NCBI GenBank assembly: GCA_902763085.1
Contig: CACWQW010000026.1
Span: 1 to 64,000, forward strand
From: Dongibacter bovis
Lineage (GTDB): Bacteria; Bacillota; Negativicutes; Selenomonadales; Selenomonadaceae
Direction of reading: 5' to 3'
DNA: 64,000 bases
Under the pieces are notes generated by a model that worked only from the letters and a program-made list of their open reading frames with translations, was not told where the DNA came from and did not search any database. The position numbers were made by a program, and so were the translations under genes. Positions 16,713 to 25,511 of this stretch are shown here, piece after piece (the stretch's first letter is position 1; every line of letters starts with the position of its first letter).

Positions 16713-17756
16713 ATGGTACTCACCATCGCAGCGGCGGTATTCGTGTTCGGCCTGCTTGTGCTCGTGCATGAGCTCGGCCATTTCCTCACGGCGAAGCTCA
16801 CGGGCATGCGCGTCGACGAGTTCGCCATCGGGTTCGGCCCGCAGCTCCTCGCCGTGAAATACGGCGAGACGGTCTACTCCCTGCGCGCCGTGCCGCTCGG
16901 CGGCTTCAACAACATCGCGGGCATGGACCCGGAGACGGTGGAGGAGGCCGGCGACCGCGCGTACCTGCGCAAGTCGGTCGGCGCGCGCATGGTCGTGATC
17001 CTCGCGGGCAGCGCGATGAACCTCGTGCTGCCGATCTTCCTCTACTGGGGCGTCTTCTTCTTCTCCGGCGTCGCCCAGCCGAATCCCGAGCCCGTGTTCG
17101 GCACGGTGATTGCGGGGAAACCCGCGGCGGAGGCGGGGCTGCGCGAGGGCGACCGCGTGCTCGCTGTCGACGGCGCGCCGATTGCGAGCTGGCAGGAGTT
17201 CATCGAGGCGCTCCAGCAGGGCGCAGAGGGGGAGCAGCGCACGCTCGTCATCGACCGCGGCGGCGAGGAGCAGGAAGTCTCCGTGCTGCCCGCCTACGAC
17301 AAGACGGCGCAGCGCTCGATGATCGGCGTCATGAATGCCGCCATCATGGAGCATCCGGGCCTCATCGCGTCCGGCAGCCTCGCCGTGCAGAAGACGGGCG
17401 CCGTCATCTCCATGATGGTGCAGGAGCTCTACAAGCTCATCCTGAAGCTCTCGGGCGAGGAGCTCGCAGGCCCCATCGGCGTCGCGCAGATGGCAGGGGA
17501 GGTCGCGCAGATGGGCTTCGTACCGCTCCTCAATTTCACGGCGTTCCTGAGCCTGAACCTTGGCATCATCAACCTGCTGCCGATCCCTGCGCTCGACGGC
17601 GGCCATTTCGCCGGCCTCTGCGTCGAGGCGGTCATCGGCCGCCCGATGGGCCCGCGGTTCACGTACTACGCGCAGCGCGTCGGCATCGCCCTGCTCGTGC
17701 TGCTCATGGTTTTCGCGACGAAAAACGACATCGTGCGCGTATTCTTAGGAGGCTGA
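16713..17756 (+). CDS. rseP: Site-2 intramembrane zinc protease RseP
   Basis: 347 residues. The HExxH zinc motif is HELGH at residues 19-23 in the first helix, and the second active-site motif is LLPIPALDGGHF near the end. A PDZ domain lies between (GTVIAGKPAAEAGLREGDRVL). RseP cleaves membrane anti-sigma factors and signal peptide remnants. It begins 5 bases after dxr. Confidence 0.96.
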   Translation: MVLTIAAAVFVFGLLVLVHELGHFLTAKLTGMRVDEFAIGFGPQLLAVKYGETVYSLRAVPLGGFNNIAGMDPETVEEAGDRAYLRKSVGARMVVILAGSAMNLVLPIFLYWGVFFFSGVAQPNPEPVFGTVIAGKPAAEAGLREGDRVLAVDGAPIASWQEFIEALQQGAEGEQRTLVIDRGGEEQEVSVLPAYDKTAQRSMIGVMNAAIMEHPGLIASGSLAVQKTGAVISMMVQELYKLILKLSGEELAGPIGVAQMAGEVAQMGFVPLLNFTAFLSLNLGIINLLPIPALDGGHFAGLCVEAVIGRPMGPRFTYYAQRVGIALLVLLMVFATKNDIVRVFLGG

Positions 17757-17759
17757 CGT

Positions 17760-18835
<1,076 letters not shown>

Positions 18836-18839
<4 letters not shown>

Positions 18840-21616
18840 GAGCATCCAGTCTATACGCACCTACCCTCCGCAATACTCCCGCGGAGGCGGAAATCGTCAG
18901 CCATCAGCTCATGTACCGTGCGGGCCTCATCCGCAAGGTCGCGGGCGGCATGTACACGTTCCTGCCGCTCGGCTGGCGCGTCATCCGCAAGATCGAGCAG
19001 ATTGTCCGCGAGGAGATGGATGCGGCGGGCGGCCAGGAGGTCATGATGCCCATCTTGCAGCCCGCCGAGCTCTGGGAGGAGAGCGGCCGCTGGTCGGCGT
19101 ACGGCGACGAGATGATGCGCATCAAGGACCGCCACGGCAGGGAGTTCTGCCTCGGCCCGACGCATGAGGAGATGATCACCGACCTCGTGCGCGACGAGGT
19201 GCGCAGCTACAAGCAGCTGCCGCTCCTGCTCTACCAGATCCAGGACAAGTTCCGCGACGAGCGCCGTCCGCGCTTTGGGCTCATGCGCAGCCGCGAATTC
19301 ATCATGAAAGACCTCTACTCCTTTGATAAGGACGTCGAGGGCATGAACGCATCGTACCAGAAGATGTACGATGCCTACACGCGCATCTACGAGCGCATGG
19401 GCCTCAAGTTCCGTCCCGTCGAGGCGGACAACGGCGCCATCGGCGGCGGTCACTCCCACGAGTTCACCGTGCTCGCCGACGCCGGAGAGTCGAACATCGT
19501 CTACTGCCCGCACTGCGACTACGCCGCGAGCGACGAAAAGGCGGAGCTCGCGCCCATCGAGGCTCCCGCTGAGGACGCGCTCGCGCTCGAGAAGGTCGCG
19601 ACACCCGGCACGAACACCATCGAGAGCCTCTGTGACTTCCTCAAGATCCCCGCGGAAAAGACCATCAAGGCCGTGGCCTATCAGACGGACGCGGATGAGC
19701 TCGTGCTCGTCTTCCTGCGCGGCGACCATGAGGTCAACGAGGTCAAGGTCATCAACCGCATCGAGGGCGCGCGCGAGCTGCGCATGGCAGACGAGGAAGT
19801 CATCCGCGCGGCGGGCGGCTGCCCGGGATTCATGGGTCCCATCGGCATCAAGAAAGGCACGCGCATCCTCGTCGACGCGAGTGTCATGAATATGAAGAAC
19901 GCCGTCACGGGCGCGAACGAGAAAGACGTCCACTATAAGAACGTCAACCCCGCGCGCGATTTCGACGCAGACGCGATCACCGTCTGCGACGTGCGTCTCG
20001 TCGAGGAGGGCGACCCCTGTCCGCATTGCGGCACGCCGCTCAAGATGACGCGCGGCATCGAGGCGGGCCAGGTCTTCACGCTCGGCACGAAGTACAGCGC
20101 GGCGATGGGCGCGACCTTCCTCGACGAGCAGGGCAAGGAGCAGCCGCTCTACATGGGCTGCTACGGTATCGGCATCGGCCGCACGATGGCGGCTGCCATC
20201 GAGCAGAACAACGACGAGCAGGGCATCATCTGGCCGCGCGCCATCGCGCCCTACGAGGTCGTCGTCGTCGCCGTCAACGCGAAGAAGGACGACCAGCTCG
20301 CCTATGCCGAGGCTATTTACAAGGAATGCCAGGCCGCGCACATCGATACGCTGCTCGACGACCGCAAGGAGCGCGCGGGCGTCAAGTTCAAGGACTGCGA
20401 TCTCATCGGCTACCCCGTCCGCATCACCATCGGCCCGAAGGCCGTCGAGGCGGGCGACATCGAAGTCAAGGTCAGGAAGACCGGCGAGGTCTACCACTTC
20501 ACGCGAAAGACAAACGGTTATTTTATCGTTTGTCTTTTTTTGATTTTGGCTAGAGAAAGAAGGAAAACAGTATGCCCACGCAGCAAAGGCTCTACTTCCT
20601 GGATCATCTCAAATGGTTCATCATCTGGCTCATGGTCGTCTTTCATGCCGCGATGTGCTACATGGCGTTCGCGCCGCAGTGGTGGTACCTTCATCTCAGG
20701 ATATTTCGGCCTGCAGTCACTCGTGCGCCACGAGGCGAGGGAGTTCTGGCGGCGCAAGCTCTGGCGCATTGTGCTGCCGTGGATCTTCGGCGTGCTTTTC
20801 ATCGCGCCGCCCGTGACCTACCTCATCCTTGCGAGCCGCTCAGTGCCTATGGATTTCTGGACGTTTTACACGACGCTTTTCTGGGGTCCGCTTTACGAAC
20901 AGGCGCAGTACTGGTACCTCGGCGCGTTGCTGGCGCTCTATTTGCTGCTGACGCTCGCCGTGCGCATCTTCCCCGCGCTGCGCACGCGCAGCGCGGAGCC
21001 TGTGCGGCGGCAGGGACGCCTTTTTCTCGCGCTGTTTCTCCTGACGTTTTTGAGCATCGGCGTGCTGGGATCCTATATGTCGCCGGATCTCTGGCATCCC
21101 TTTTTCTATGTGCTCGTGCTGCAGCCCGTACGCATCCCGACGTATCTCATTTTCTTCTTCCTCGGCGTGCATGCTTTCCGGCAGCACTGGTTCGCCGCCG
21201 CTGGCTACACGCCGGCACATCCTCTCTGGCTCGTGGGATTTTTCCTCTTCAGCGCGCTCTATCTCTGGCAGCGCTTCACGCTGCCCGCGCTCGGTGCCTC
21301 CCCGCAGGTCATCGCGTGGGTCAACGCCTTTTGTCAGGCCGCATTTACCTGGACGGCGACGCTCGGGCTGCTCGGCTTCTTCCAAAGATACCTCGGGAGG
21401 ACGACACCGCTGCGCGCCCGTCTTTCTGAGACTTCCTACGGCGTCTACTATCTCCACATGGCCGTGCTCTTCCCCGTCGTCTGGGCAGTGAGGAGCCTCT
21501 CCCTCGGCGTCTACCTCAAATACGCGTTCGTCTGTCTCGTCACGCTGCTGCTCTGCGACCTGCTCGCGCGCTACGGACTTTCCCATCTGTCGGCGTTTGC
21601 CCTGAGAAAGCGCTGA
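18836..21616 (+). CDS. proS: Prolyl-tRNA synthetase with displaced 3' end (reads into acyltransferase)
   Basis: Residues 1-556 are a full bacterial-type ProRS: class II motifs, [32 protein letters not shown], the editing (INS) domain, and the anticodon domain with [13 protein letters not shown] and VYHFTR. At 20506 the normal end (about 15 residues, EDYLAKVQELLAKR type) is replaced by foreign sequence. By chance no stop follows, so the frame runs 370 codons more. About 65 of these are out of frame with a terminator and acyltransferase start; the rest are in frame with the acyltransferase membrane domain (926 codons in all). The lost end is found at 21619. A terminator at 20506-20541 should stop most transcripts, leaving mRNA without a stop codon. 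Confidence 0.85.
20466..20505 (+). repeat. Direct repeat copy 1 (proS 3' region)
   Basis: A 40-bp segment of proS coding for [13 protein letters not shown]. It matches 21620-21659 at 37 of 40 positions. Homology ends abruptly after ACGCG, where the inserted DNA begins. Confidence 0.9.
20506..20541 (+). terminator. Rho-independent terminator at the insertion boundary
   Basis: AAAGACAAACG pairs perfectly with CGTTTGTCTTT over a 10-base loop and runs into T. It begins at the exact base where proS homology stops, so it came with the insert or from the end of another proS. Confidence 0.9.
20572..21616 (+). pseudogene. Acyltransferase family 3 membrane protein, frameshifted by deletion
   Basis: From ATG 20572 (AGAAGGAAAAC upstream) the product begins [20 protein letters not shown] and [14 protein letters not shown], the usual N-terminus of an acyltransferase-3 protein. 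Near 20693 the frame shifts: [19 protein letters not shown] and the rest of a ten-helix protein ([48 protein letters not shown]) continue in another frame to 21616. About 30 residues are missing at the junction. Intact relatives O-acylate surface glycans. As written only the frame joined to proS gives the C-terminal part. Confidence 0.82.
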
Positions 21617-21619
21617 TTC

Positions 21620-21659
21620 TCAAGGTCAGGAAGACCGGTGAAGTCTTCCACTTCACGCG
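21620..21659 (+). repeat. Direct repeat copy 2 (proS 3' region)
   Basis: 37 of 40 identical to 20466-20505. The two copies bracket the acyltransferase insertion of about 1.1 kb. Confidence 0.9.
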
Positions 21660-21749
21660 TGAGGACTACCTCGCGAAGGTGCAGGAACTCCTCGCGAAAC
21701 GGTCTCTTTGTCTCTCAGTGCTTGCGGGAGCGCGGAGATGCAGGCGCCT

Positions 21750-21776
21750 TAAGTTTTCTCTGAGAATCGTCGATGG
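21750..21776 (+). promoter_or_regulatory. Candidate sigma-28 (FliA/SigD) flagellar promoter
   Basis: TAAG, 15 bases, GTCGATGG, close to the flagellar consensus TAAA-N15-GCCGATAA, 45 bases upstream of the flagellin start. Position and gene support it; two bases differ from the best -10 core. Confidence 0.55.
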
Positions 21777-21820
21777 ATAGACAGGGGTATCTATAAAGCA
21801 GGTAAGGAAAGGGAAACGCT

Positions 21821-23608
21821 ATGGCAATGGTCGTCAAGAACAACATCGCCGCTCAGCTGGCGCTCGGTGCGCTCAACAAGAATACGAACAAGCTCGGCAA
21901 AGATCTCAAGAAGGTCTCGTCCGGCAGAAAGGTCAACACGGCGGAGGACGACGCCTCCGGCTATGCGATCTCCGAGCGCATGCGCGCGCAGCTCCGCGGC
22001 CTCGCGCAGGACAACCAGAACGCGCAGAACGCGGGCAGCCTGCTCAAGACGGCGGCGGGCGCACTTTCCTCCTCCATCGACATCCTGAAGACGATGAAGG
22101 AAAAGGCGATCAACGCTGCGAACGACACGAACACGGACGCGGACCGCGCGACGATCCAAAAGGAGCTCGACCAGTCCATTGACCAGCTCGACGATAACGC
22201 GGGCGTGACGTTCAACGGCAAGACGCTCTTCGACGGGGCGGCGGACCGCGCGGACACGGCAGAGCAGACAATCATCAAGGCACTCAACAGCGAGTGGATG
22301 GACAGCGGCCTGCAGCTCGTCAAGGACACCTACGGCATCTCCTTCGACAGCGGCATGCCGTCGGTGAAAAATATCAATCTCGTCTTCGAGCATAGCGGCA
22401 ACAGTGCGCTCGCCTACGTGACGCACTGGTCGGGCGCGGACGGCACGACGAACAAGCTGAGCCTGACGGTCAACCTCGATTACTACAGCGCGCTCAACCT
22501 CACAGACCCCAACGGCAGCACGACGACGGCGGGCGCCGGCTATCTCGACCGCACGCTCGCACATGAGTTCACGCATGCGGTCATGTCGGCGAACATCCGC
22601 CATTTCAGCAATCTGCCGCTCTACGTCACCGAGGGTGCGGCGGAGTACACGCACGGCATCGACGACCAGCGCATCGTCGCACTGAACGGACTGACCGCCG
22701 CCTCGATCTCGGGCGAATTCGCGAGCGGCGGCACGAAGAACTCGGAGCTCCCGTACGCTGTGGGCTACGTGTTCCTGCACTACCTCAACGCGAACGGCGG
22801 GCAAAACACGAGCACGACGCCGATGTCGCGCTTCATGCGCGTGCTCACGGAGCAGGGCGGCGGTGCGCTCGATGCGGCGGTCAGCGCGGCGACCAAGGGG
22901 AAATTCGCCACGGCGAAGGAGGCGCAGGACGCCCTGATCGCCGACCTCAACGCGACGACGGCGGGCGGCGGCACGATCCAGGATTTCTATAAGAAATACA
23001 CGGACATCGACATGACGAACACGCGCGACACCGGCGCGGCGACGGGCTCGAAATCGGGTCATGGCGACGCGGCGAATGCGCAGGACATCGTGCTCGAGGG
23101 ACGCTCGACGAAGTTCTGGTGGTACCCGAGCAGCCGCTCGACGACCATCGATGGGCTCACGATCGACTGGGGCGACTTCGTGCGGCCGGGCATCGAGGAC
23201 GCGGGCTTCCGCTTCCAGGTCGGTACGAAGGCCAACCAGAACATCCATGCGGTCTTCTCCGACATCCACGCAGACGCGCTCGGCCTGCGCGATGCGAAGG
23301 GCGAGCGGCTCAGTGTCGCGACGCGCCCCGCCGCCAAGCGCGCGCTGACGATCCTCGACCGCTCCCTGCAGAAGACGCTCGACCAGGCGACGACCATCGG
23401 CGCCCTCCAGAGCCGCCTCGACTACACGCGCAGCAACTTGACGACGGCGAGCGAGAACGTGCAGAGCGCGGAGTCGACGATCAGCGACGCGGACATGGCG
23501 AAGGAAATGGCGGCCTACACGCGCGACAACGTGCTCTCCCAGGCCGCGCAGTCCATGCTCGCGCAGGCAAACCAGAACCTCAGCAGCGTGCTCTCGCTCT
23601 TGCAATGA
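21821..23608 (+). CDS. Flagellin with embedded zinc metallopeptidase (flagellinolysin type)
   Basis: 595 residues, about twice a minimal flagellin. Residues 1-145 are the D0/D1 N-terminal part (VVKNNIAAQLALGALNKNTN; SSGRKVNTAEDDASGYAISE; GVTFNGKTLFDG). The C-terminal 90 residues are the matching D1/D0 (TIGALQSRLDYTRSNLTTAS; SDADMAKEMAAYTRDNVLSQ). Between them, where D2/D3 usually sits, is a gluzincin peptidase: HEFTH (248-252) and YVTEGAAEYTHG (E271 probable third zinc ligand), resembling the M9-like domain of Clostridium haemolyticum flagellinolysin. Such filaments are proteolytic on their surface. GGAAAGG precedes the ATG; a terminator follows. Confidence 0.92.
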   Translation: MAMVVKNNIAAQLALGALNKNTNKLGKDLKKVSSGRKVNTAEDDASGYAISERMRAQLRGLAQDNQNAQNAGSLLKTAAGALSSSIDILKTMKEKAINAANDTNTDADRATIQKELDQSIDQLDDNAGVTFNGKTLFDGAADRADTAEQTIIKALNSEWMDSGLQLVKDTYGISFDSGMPSVKNINLVFEHSGNSALAYVTHWSGADGTTNKLSLTVNLDYYSALNLTDPNGSTTTAGAGYLDRTLAHEFTHAVMSANIRHFSNLPLYVTEGAAEYTHGIDDQRIVALNGLTAASISGEFASGGTKNSELPYAVGYVFLHYLNANGGQNTSTTPMSRFMRVLTEQGGGALDAAVSAATKGKFATAKEAQDALIADLNATTAGGGTIQDFYKKYTDIDMTNTRDTGAATGSKSGHGDAANAQDIVLEGRSTKFWWYPSSRSTTIDGLTIDWGDFVRPGIEDAGFRFQVGTKANQNIHAVFSDIHADALGLRDAKGERLSVATRPAAKRALTILDRSLQKTLDQATTIGALQSRLDYTRSNLTTASENVQSAESTISDADMAKEMAAYTRDNVLSQAAQSMLAQANQNLSSVLSLLQ

Positions 23609-23656
23609 GCGCCAGCCCCTGCGATCTTAGTACGCAGCGACATCACTTTATAGAAA

Positions 23657-23714
23657 GAGCGGGCGGCTGCCCCAGGAGTGGATCATCACTCAGGGGCAGC
23701 CGCCCGCTTTTGTT
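23657..23714 (+). terminator. Terminator after the flagellin gene
   Basis: AGCGGGCGGCTGCCCC pairs with GGGGCAGCCGCCCGCT, then TTTTGTT. It lies between convergent genes and may also serve the RTX operon. Confidence 0.88.
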
Positions 23715-23804
23715 GTAAGGCGCTGCACGATGTCTATGAAGTGGGGGTTCGTGCAGGTCTTTGTATCGGTAACGAGCCGAGGCGCGGGGAAAGCAGCCGC
23801 GCCG

Positions 23805-25499
23805 TCAGGCTTTCGCCGTGAGGGGAACCGTGCATTTCCCGCCGCCGTACGAGATGGTCAGATGGTCGCCGAGGGCGGCTTTGACGTCCGACCAGTTGGA
23901 GATACTGAGTGACGAGTGCTCGTCGTACTGGATGCAGAGCGCTCCGTCTTTCTCCGCGTAGAGGGTGCTCGAGGGGAGGAGCAGGTCGTCCATGGAGAGG
24001 TCGAACCAGCTGTTTTCCGCATCGATGCCGGAGAGGTGGAACGCCACGGTGTCGCTCGAGATGTTCTCGCGGTCGAATTTCAGCGTGACGTGGCCGGAGG
24101 CCTTCTCCTCTCCGTCCGCAGCGCCGAGAAGGTAGGTGTTTTCCCCGGCCTGCCCGTAGAGGAGGTCGTTGCCGCTCGTCCAGACGAGCGTGTCATTGCC
24201 GTCGCCGCCGAAGAGCTTGTCGTCGCCTTTGCCGCCCGCGAGGAGGTCGTCCCCCGCGCCGCCATAGAGGAGGTCATCGCCCGCGCCGCCGAAGAGCTGG
24301 TCGGCACCTTCGCCGCCGGTGATGAAGTCATTTCCCGCGCCGCCGATGATGACATCGTCGCCCTTGCCGCCCAGGAGGTAGCAGGAGGCGTCGTTGCCGA
24401 CGAGACGCGTCGCGGCGTCGCTCGCCTGCACGATGGTCTTCGCGTCGCCCGTGAGTGCGACGTTCGTCTCGTCCTCCGTGAGGAAGCAGCCGCGGTCGGG
24501 GGAGGTGAAGTCCGTGCCGTCAAAGAGGTCGATCTGCTGGCCGATCTCATGGCGGTCGATGCGGACGTCCTTGATGCCCGTCACGCCCTGGAACGCCTCC
24601 ATGAGCGCGCGGTAGTTCGGCAGGATGTCTGCCTTGTCGCCGCGCGAGAGCGTGTAGGGCATCTCGACGGTGAAGCCGAGGTGCCCCTCCTTGGCGAAGT
24701 CGCCGACGGGATCGCCCTCCGTGCAGAAATTGACGATGTGCGAGAATGCGCTCGGGTCCTTGATGTCCGCGCCGCCCTCCATCTGCTGCACGAGCGAGAG
24801 CACGCCGGTGCCGTCGATGGCGACGGTCGGGATGCGCTCGCCCGTGTCGATCGTATACTTCGCCGAGACCATCTGCGCCATGGAGCCGCCGAGGGAGTGG
24901 CCCGTGATCGTCACGGCGTAGTCCGCGAGCGACGGATCGCTCTTGATCTCGTCCATGACCTCGCGGAACCACGTGTACGCCGTGGAGAACTGGTCGGGCA
25001 CCTTGTTCGCCATCATCTGGAGATCGGCGAGCCCGTCCGTGCCGAGGACGGCGCCCCAGCGCGTGCGGATGGACTCATAGTCGTCCTCCGAGAGGAAATG
25101 CGTGAAGCCGTCGGAGGCGCGGTAGAGCTCCTTGGCGAGCGCGCCGTCGAGGGCGTTCTCCGCGAGGAGTTTCGTGAAGCCGTGCGAGCCCTCGAAGTTG
25201 ATGTTGATCTCCTTCGTCGCCTCATTGACGTAGACGCGCGCGTCGAGGCCTGTGTGGATCTCGTCGATGCGCTTTGCAGTCTGCCAGTTCGAGAGCGCCG
25301 CGTCGCCGTGGCCGGCGAGCTTGTAGTAGGCATACGTCTCCTTGTACGTCATCTTGGAGAGGTCGCTGAGGCGGCGCTGCGCTCCTGGCGCCTCGTCCGA
25401 GGCGGGGTGGAGCAGGGAGCCGATCGTCTCGATCGTGTCTCCCGCGATAGCGGTCGCGCCCGCGATGATCTTTTCACCGAGATTGAAGAAAAATCCCAT
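23805..25499 (-). CDS. RTX-repeat lipase (class 3 lipase domain plus calcium-binding repeats)
   Basis: 564 residues. The first 340 or so contain an alpha/beta hydrolase of the lipase class 3 type with the nucleophile elbow GHSLGGSMAQ near residue 200. Residues about 378-470 are tandem nonapeptides GGxGxDxLx (for example LFGGAGDDLLYGGAGDDLL), which fold into a calcium-bound parallel beta-roll. The last 95 residues lack Cys and could hold a type I secretion signal. No signal peptide. GAGGAGG precedes the ATG. It is second in an operon, 12 bases after a paralogue. No type I transporter gene is in the window. Confidence 0.9.
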   Translation of the reverse strand: MGFFFNLGEKIIAGATAIAGDTIETIGSLLHPASDEAPGAQRRLSDLSKMTYKETYAYYKLAGHGDAALSNWQTAKRIDEIHTGLDARVYVNEATKEININFEGSHGFTKLLAENALDGALAKELYRASDGFTHFLSEDDYESIRTRWGAVLGTDGLADLQMMANKVPDQFSTAYTWFREVMDEIKSDPSLADYAVTITGHSLGGSMAQMVSAKYTIDTGERIPTVAIDGTGVLSLVQQMEGGADIKDPSAFSHIVNFCTEGDPVGDFAKEGHLGFTVEMPYTLSRGDKADILPNYRALMEAFQGVTGIKDVRIDRHEIGQQIDLFDGTDFTSPDRGCFLTEDETNVALTGDAKTIVQASDAATRLVGNDASCYLLGGKGDDVIIGGAGNDFITGGEGADQLFGGAGDDLLYGGAGDDLLAGGKGDDKLFGGDGNDTLVWTSGNDLLYGQAGENTYLLGAADGEEKASGHVTLKFDRENISSDTVAFHLSGIDAENSWFDLSMDDLLLPSSTLYAEKDGALCIQYDEHSSLSISNWSDVKAALGDHLTISYGGGKCTVPLTAKA

Positions 25500-25511
25500 G
25501 CTGCTGCCTCC

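Larger units (their letters stand above)
21619..21780 (+). pseudogene. Orphaned 3' end of proS
   Basis: Begins 3 bases after the acyltransferase stop and encodes [16 protein letters not shown] and YLAKVQELLAKR, the normal ProRS C-terminus. The frame then runs on to TAG at 21778 instead of stopping, so its original stop has also changed. Its first 40 bp are copy 2 of the direct repeat (21620-21659). Confidence 0.85.

Noticed and set aside
21791-23605. A 604-codon minus-strand frame
   Set aside because: Antisense of the flagellin gene, Arg-rich, no ribosome site or recognisable domain.
24180-24370. Regular 27-base periodicity as a DNA repeat array
   Set aside because: It reflects the nonapeptide RTX repeats of the encoded protein.
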